Source: Salvia splendens (lineage: Eukaryota > Streptophyta > Magnoliopsida > Lamiales > Lamiaceae). From it: a stretch of 64,000 nt of DNA. The stretch covers positions 35,529,262 to 35,593,261 of the forward strand of contig NC_056034.1 in the NCBI RefSeq assembly GCF_004379255.2, given 5' to 3'. The position numbers and the translations under genes are program-made. Under the pieces are notes generated by a model that saw only the letters and a program-made list of their open reading frames with translations, was not told the DNA's origin and did not search any database. Each line of letters opens with the position of its first letter. Within the stretch, counting starts at the first letter, position 1. Of the stretch, positions 58,174 to 64,000 are shown piece by piece.

Positions 58174-58551
58174 GGATATTGGCACCTAATATCATGTAAC
58201 TTTCAAAAAATTGGGTTTTTCCCATGAACTTTGAAATTGGCAAATAATATCATGAACTTTATCCCGAGTTTGTTATTTCTCACCAATGAAAAAATTTGTG
58301 ATATATTAATAGATTGAAGAACAAATTTGGAGGATGTGTTTCAAGAAAAACGGTTCTCAAAGATTGAAAATCTTGAAACTCTCAAAGTTGTTGTCGAGAA
58401 ATTACGGAAAAAATGATATAATTTGTCAGAATTTTTTCATTGGTGGAAAATAACAAACTCAAGGTAAAGTTCATGATATTATTTACCAATTTCAAAGTTC
58501 GTGGAAAAATTCAATTTTTTAAAAATTTCATAATATTAGGCGTCAATATCC
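58174..58551. repeat. Foldback/MULE-like element upstream of the rhomboid-UBA gene
   Basis: GGATATTGGCACCTAATAT on the left and (inverted) GGATATTGACGCCTAATAT on the right. Paired CATGAACTTTGAAATTGG, CATGAACTTTA and GTTTGTTATTT segments extend the arms to about 125 bp each, leaving a short centre. It is non-coding and its right end is 239 bp before the start codon of the gene at 58790. Confidence 0.7.
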
Positions 58552-58789
58552 TAAGAATAACGACGACAACTCATGGAATTACCTACCAGCCCAATTAAAG
58601 ATTGGAGCAGCCCGAACCCGTTTGTCAAACCAGATGATTTTAGATTTCGACGACCTGGAGAGAGAAGCAGAAACCAGAAAGATTTAAGAGAGAGAAATTA
58701 TCTGGGACAAATCCAAGAAATACACATACAATACTACCGTAGAAGACATCGATTCAAGTAATTGGCGTGGTCGTTCGTTCTCCCAGAAA

Positions 58790-61700
58790 ATGAACGGCGG
58801 CCCTTCTGGTTTTAGTACGTTTATCTGCCGATTATCTTTATTTTGAAAGATTGAATTTTTTTCATTTTTTAAGCTATTGGAAATCGACTTTTTGCCAATA
58901 ACATTTTTCTGCTGGCAGATAATGCGCCGGTGACAAGAACGATTGTGATTGTCAGTGCTCTTTTTACAATCATTTTTGGGATCCAAGGTCGTTCTAGAAA
59001 CCTCGGTTGGTCATATCAGGTTCTCTTCTTATTTTCCTTTGAATTAGTTTTTTTTTTCTGAATTTTATTGCCCTATTCATTTGTTTTTCATATTATTTGT
59101 GTAATTTCGATTTTGTAGTCGGGTTTTATGCGATGCTGGCTTCATATTTTGACTGATGTAGTTGTAGTTTGAACTGTAAAATTTGCTGAATGATTGCTAA
59201 TTGGGATTTTTTTGCTTGGATGGAGTGGGAGGCTGGCTTACATGCAGTCTTGAAGATTTTGCATCCCAATTCCCAAGTGAAAACGTGTTCTTGATTTTAT
59301 GCAAACCTTTGAAGCTTTTCACCTTGCTTTTAATGTCCCATTGAATTGGTGATAGCTAGACTTCCAGAGTTTATAGGAATACCTAGTATCACTTAAATGC
59401 ATTTAGAAAGGGGGTGATTCAAAATACTGAAAGTGTTTAGATGAACATCAATTATTACATTAAATGTGTTTACGAAGATTAAACTACTTGTGCTCATTCA
59501 AGTTTGAGTTTTACTGAAGCTGGTAAAGCTCAAAAAGACAAGCTTAGATAGGATCTTGAAAGTATGTAGTAAGATAATTAGATGTAGTGTGCTTAGCTTG
59601 GCTCTATTTGTTTCAGCCCCTATTGGCAAATAACTAAACTTTATGCATTCGTGGTAGTGTCACTAACATGCTCGTCATTTCTGCATTACTTTTGCTCATA
59701 CTTTACACACTACTTATTAGCATCATTAACTTGGTTCTTATACTGGCAGGACATCTTCAGAAAACTTCAAATATGGAAGCTCATAGTTTCAGTTTTTGGA
59801 TTTTCATCTACACCAGAACTTTTATTTGGAATATATCTTTTGTACTACTTCCGTGTATTTGAGAGGCAGATAGGTTCTAATAAATACACTGTAAGCCTCG
59901 TTCTAGCTCAAGTTCTTTCTTTTCATGCATCTCAATATGTGCCATGTCAGATAAAAAGGATTCATCAATCTTATATGGAAACTATATAACCATATCCCTA
60001 TGAAGAGTCTCCCTGCATTTTGTCTTTTTGGGTGGCTTAAGATGAATTCTTTTACTTTTGTGGCATGAAGTTGATGAAATCAGAAAATAACTCAGGAGAA
60101 AAATTGTTTCAATCAAGTGAATAATGGACCCTGAATTCTGTTGATTACTTTATCTGGTTGGCGGTTGTGAAACTTGTGATATTCTTTTCTGCAGGTTTTT
60201 ATCACATTCTCCATCGCCATCTCTATACTGCTTGAAGTCTTTGCGCTACTACTACTTAAAGGTGCAATACTTTCTTAATCTCCTTTTATATGTCCTTGTA
60301 TTGAATTAGATTTTAAGCAACATGTGCATTCAATACGGGAAAAGTGAAGCCCAAATCCTTTTAGATGATGCATTGAGTAGTGACACACTGTTGAGGGATA
60401 CCTTCATGACTTCATTAAATTACTTGTAAATGCAAATTTGGGTATCATTATTCATTTGAAACCATCTTAAAACTGCCTAGTGTTTCAGCACCTCGTGACC
60501 GGCATTCTTCTGTCACAAGGCTGTTTTACTTAGTTTCAACATAACGCCCTAGTTCTTAGAACGAACATGATTTTGGTTGGAACAATACCATATCTGGAAA
60601 ACTCTTAACTTCGTAATACCATGACTTATGGCTTTCCTAGTAATTTTTGGATAATTGATATAAGGATTTGTAGCGTTTACTGCCTGCAGTTGCCTTCTTC
60701 CATGGATTAATTGGTCATGTGCTGTTTCCTTAATGAGCATTTTCCAAAAAATAATTCCCTATTTATATCAAATTGAATCGCTTGCTCATATAGTTCTGTA
60801 CTTAAGATGTGAAGTGGACAGACTTCAGTCGGAAGTACATTTCACATATGCATGTTAATCCTTCTGGTAACAACTTGGCTTTATTTTTTCTGGCAGATCC
60901 CTCGTTGAATATACTGACATCTGGACCCTACAGCCTTATATTTTCTTCGTTCGTACCCTTCTATTTTGACATTCCTGTTTCAACGCGGTTTCATGTGCTA
61001 AACCTTAAATTCTCTGACAAGACTTTTATATATCTAGCCGGTCTTCAGGTAATTCACCAGTATTGGTGTTTTTCTATTACTATCCTCAACTCATTTGATT
61101 AAACACAAGGCATAGCCCTGTCTACTGTTTGCATTTTTTTTCATTTTGCATCGTCTGCTGATGTCTGTAAATATGGCGCCCTATTTCCTTATTGCAGCTA
61201 TTTTTGTCATCTTGGAAAAGATCCATGGTGCCAGGGATTTGTGGTATTTTAGCGGGGTCCCTGTATCGCATGAATATTCTTGTATCCATCTTCTTGTGAT
61301 CAGTGCTCTCTAATTTATGATTTCATCTCCCTCCACAATGCATTTTGGCTCACACCCTCACATACAGATTCTTTTATGGCCTAAAATTGCCATTGAGCTC
61401 TACTGACTAAGCTTGTACTTACTAATTTTTAGTTTCCTGAAGCTATTGCTTCATTCTTCTCAAGATTGTCTTTGCCATCATCGATGGGAAGTAGTACGCC
61501 AGCCACTGGATCATCTCGGAATGTTGTAGGAAGCGCACCGGCCTATCCTGGTCGCCAGATGGAGGTAAAGTCTATCACGGGTTTCCTTGTTCAAGAAATG
61601 AATTTGGTTGATTACCTCTGGAGATGAATACAACTAACTCGTTTAACCTTGGTACATACATGGCTAGTCCTGATTAGGTGGCTTAGGTTTTGGATGTGCT

Positions 61701-61945
61701 GAATTCGAATTATGTAATCTCTCTCAATCTAGTAGCTGTATTTGACACATACTATTGGGTTTCTTTGGCTCCAGGGAAACTATCCAGCTCCGACCCTGTC
61801 AACATCGATGGAACCACCAGAAGACTCCATAGCCACACTGGTCTCAATGGGCTTCGACAGGAACTCAGCAAGGCAAGCCCTCGTACGTGCCAGAAACGAC
61901 ATTAATGCTGCCACCAACATCCTCCTCGAGTCTCAGGGGCATTAA
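58790..61945 (+). CDS. Rhomboid-like protein with C-terminal UBA domain
   Basis: Eight exons: 58790-58814, 58919-59019, 59750-59890, 60195-60261, 60897-61048, 61198-61281, 61433-61564, 61775-61945. They splice in phase to 290 residues. Several hydrophobic segments ([57 protein letters not shown]) form a derlin/rhomboid-like membrane part without the Ser/His catalytic pair, so it is a pseudoprotease. The tail [20 protein letters not shown] is a UBA domain that binds ubiquitin. Length and layout match Arabidopsis At2g41160/At3g56740 and animal UBAC2, which act in the ER membrane. The start is the first ATG of MNGGPSGF. No defect is seen. Confidence 0.88.
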
Positions 61946-62439
61946 GCAAATCATCAAACTACGGTTCTTCGAAACCGGACAAGCATTCCATTCAAGGGTG
62001 GCACACGCAGTTGCATCAACATGTTTCTACAAAGCACTTTGCGGGTGGCAGGAGAATTCTTATCACTGTTATATTTTTCAAAACTAGACTTCTCTCACTA
62101 AGAAGGAATCAGGAAATTGAATAGCTGTAAACATGATGCTATGCTATGTGCAGTTTGTTTCTCAGTAGTAGTACAGTAGATTCCCAAGTAAACTAATGGA
62201 TCTCATTAAAGTTATATTGACTTCGTTTCAACCCTTTTCTTTTGAAACTTAAGGCAAGCAGAAGATGCACATTAATCACAAGCAGGAAACACAAAATTTA
62301 CTTCATCAATCGAAGTATCGAACTCATGCCAGAATACACCGGCAAATTCGCAATTATTTCAAACACAAGTAGGAAAGAGCCGCTTGAGGCAAACCCAAAG
62401 CACATATAACGCAGTCGATGGAACTTCCACAGTTTGGAT
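61946..62439. other. Spacer between convergent rhomboid-UBA and DUSP12-like genes
   Basis: Holds the 3' UTRs of the two facing genes. No further gene or element is seen. Confidence 0.5.
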
Positions 62440-63035
62440 CTAGATAGTACTGATGTCCACTCGGCTTTTATGAAGCTGAAAGGCCGGTGTGATCCAACTC
62501 CCGCAACTGCACTGAATCCCTGACCAGTTGAAGTAACCTAGTCGAGCTTCACAGTGGGCGCATGTCAGCTTGCCCTCAAGACCACCTTCTTCCACTGGCA
62601 AATTGTAAAAACACTCATCGATCCATTTTATAGTTCAAGAAGGAATTAATTACACAAGCAGTTTTAGAAAGTCCAAGACTGAACAAATTACCATAAATAT
62701 GGATGAGATAGCTTAAGTCATCCTACCTGTTTTCATCCAGCGAAGAGGCTCAACAAAGATGGAAGAACACCCCTCATCACCGGGTCTTCTGAAAGGACTT
62801 CCACCCCTTCTTTTATGCCAATCAAAGCATGATTCACCCTCTCCTGGAACATGATCCAAAATATTTTCCTGCAATGCAATGACTCTACGGCATTTTTTGC
62901 ATCGGAATGCACAAGTAGGAGGGGCTTGTATGCCAGGTGATGCTTCAGCATTTGAGGAAACAGTTCCTGCTGGCAGTCCAGGATCTGCACCAAACTTCGA
63001 ACCATCTATTTGTTCCCCACGATTATAGGAATCGC
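62440..63035 (-). CDS. DUSP12/YVH1-like protein phosphatase, 3' end only
   Basis: Two last exons on minus: 63035-62727 and 62594-62440, ending TAG at 62440-62442. They carry the zinc-binding C-terminus of DUSP12-type proteins: CAFRCKKCRRVIALQENILD, HVPGEGESCFDWHKRR, SSIFVEPLRWMKT, LEGKLTCAHCEARLGYFNW, CSCGSWITPAFQLHKSRVD. Cys pairs for two zinc sites are present. The N-terminal catalytic domain must lie beyond the right edge; the sequence up to 64000 shows none of it. In yeast, Yvh1 acts in 60S ribosome maturation. The acceptor before 63035 (ATAACAG) is inferred from frame. Confidence 0.85.
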
Positions 63036-64000
63036 CTGTTATTCCGTTCAGAAGGACCCCATGAAGGCACCAATGAATGAAAAAATGGTGTTGGAAAAGA
63101 TAATTCAACATAATTAGTATTTACTGCACCTCAGTACATGCAGTACATAGAGGACATATGATACGATCCCACATCGGTTTCACACGAAAGCGTGGAATAG
63201 CATATAAGAGGGAGTCAACCCTTGACCTTTGACCATGGTTTTCGGTTAAGTTAGGGCTTCCTATCTTATATGTTTATCAACATACCTTACCATTGCCCAT
63301 TTTACTGCACTCCAAGAATAAAAGAACTAGGTTATTGTGATTAGCAATTGTCAAGCTAATTTTAAACAAATCTTCTTGTATCATTAGAGTATAGAGATGT
63401 GTGGAATGACATCAATATACATCAGATATTCATACAACTAATCTTATGATGCAAAACAACTGCTTTTTTTCTTCTTATAAATTAACTTTTTTAAGTTGAA
63501 TGACAAATACTAAGATTGTCAACAAATGAGAAAGAATACATAATTCTTTCTTAGTTGAAGACTTGAAGTAGATCAATTTGAATAACAATTGGAACGACCC
63601 ACTAAGCTCTAAAACCCAAGTCAGGGACTAGCTGTGAATCATGATCAGCTGCCTACTACATGAGTAGTAGGGGTGTCGAAACGGGTACCCGCACCCAAAA
63701 AACGCATTTTATACTACACGATACCCGACCCGCAAGGCATTGCGGGTATCGGGATACCCGCAATTGCGGGTACCCGCACCCGCAGGCGTAGTTAATTTAA
63801 TTAGTGTGCATCTGCCAATATTTGTATAGATTTGGTTAAGGGACTACTATTAAGTACTTATGCGATGTGGGATAACTTTTAAACCTTGTGAATAAGCTCA
63901 TTAACATCTTATATCTATCTATACACAACTCATGTTTTTATTTATATTTTCTGAGATTGGCAGCATGCGAAGAGACACTCAACATAAATTAAAGAGAATC
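63036..64000. other. Intron of the DUSP12-like gene with repeats
   Basis: Probably intronic for the minus-strand gene. 63150-63290 has GATCCCACATCGG and other LTR/TRIM-like text. 63668-63790 is a GGGTACCCGCACCC/GGGTATCGGGATACCCG palindromic repeat starting GGGGTGTCGAAACGGGTACC, the end type of a plant non-autonomous DNA transposon. No exon of the phosphatase domain is recognised. Confidence 0.4.

Noticed and set aside
1..64000. CRISPR arrays, operons or bacterial-type operators
   Set aside because: The DNA is plant nuclear. No regularly spaced repeats of that kind occur; all tandem repeats seen are microsatellite, coding or transposon-derived.

Overview
The window is nuclear DNA of a flowering plant. 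Genes are split by GT/AG introns, intergenic DNA is AT-rich and full of Stowaway, PIF/Harbinger, hAT and Mutator-like elements, and the host genes are plant-type: a PIN auxin carrier, an organelle-targeted GyrB and a plant O-fucosyltransferase. The repeat style and protein similarity suggest a eudicot, possibly Lamiales. That placement is an impression and was not tested.

Layout. 1-4970 is intergenic DNA with small MITEs, including one Stowaway inside another. 4971-7059 (+) is a SoPIN1/PIN1-type auxin efflux carrier. 7060-24640 is a transposon-rich block. It holds three PIF/Harbinger-type elements that each carry only a Myb/SANT-like ORF (7784-9599, 12189-14279, 21369-22953), a hAT transposase relic, a decayed PIF transposase with a Myb partner and B3-domain fragments between them, and a TRIM-like element. 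24801-27571 (+) is an O-fucosyltransferase-family gene. 28015-29815 is a fourth Myb-only element. A tRNA-Cys(GCA) lies at 30165. 30727-37812 (+) is an organellar DNA gyrase subunit B gene in 21 exons. 38457-40100 (-) is a uL18-type ribosomal protein gene, tail to tail with gyrB. 41532-44644 (-) is a GH31 gene of the sulfoquinovosidase (YihQ) type, complete except for one in-frame stop.

46136-52632 is a large Mutator-like element with about 120-bp terminal inverted repeats. It carries a PB1-like/MuDR/SWIM/CCHC transposase and a convergent gene for a GRF-type zinc-finger protein with a coiled-coil and hydrophobic tail. 52780-57127 holds a hAT element with a tRNA-like segment, a copia gag relic, a large inverted repeat and a deletion-derivative MITE. 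58790-61945 (+) encodes a rhomboid-like protein with a UBA domain. 62440-63035 (-) is the 3' end of a DUSP12/YVH1-like phosphatase gene that runs off the right edge.

The host genes are independent housekeeping or developmental genes, not an operon or cluster. The most unusual points are the plant sulfoquinovosidase-like gene with a single nonsense codon, a perfect 60-bp duplication that copies a gyrB splice donor in frame, the set of Myb-only Harbinger elements with a MITE that retains a transposase tail, and the two-gene Mutator element. All exon boundaries were worked out by hand from splice signals and reading frame, with no transcript support.
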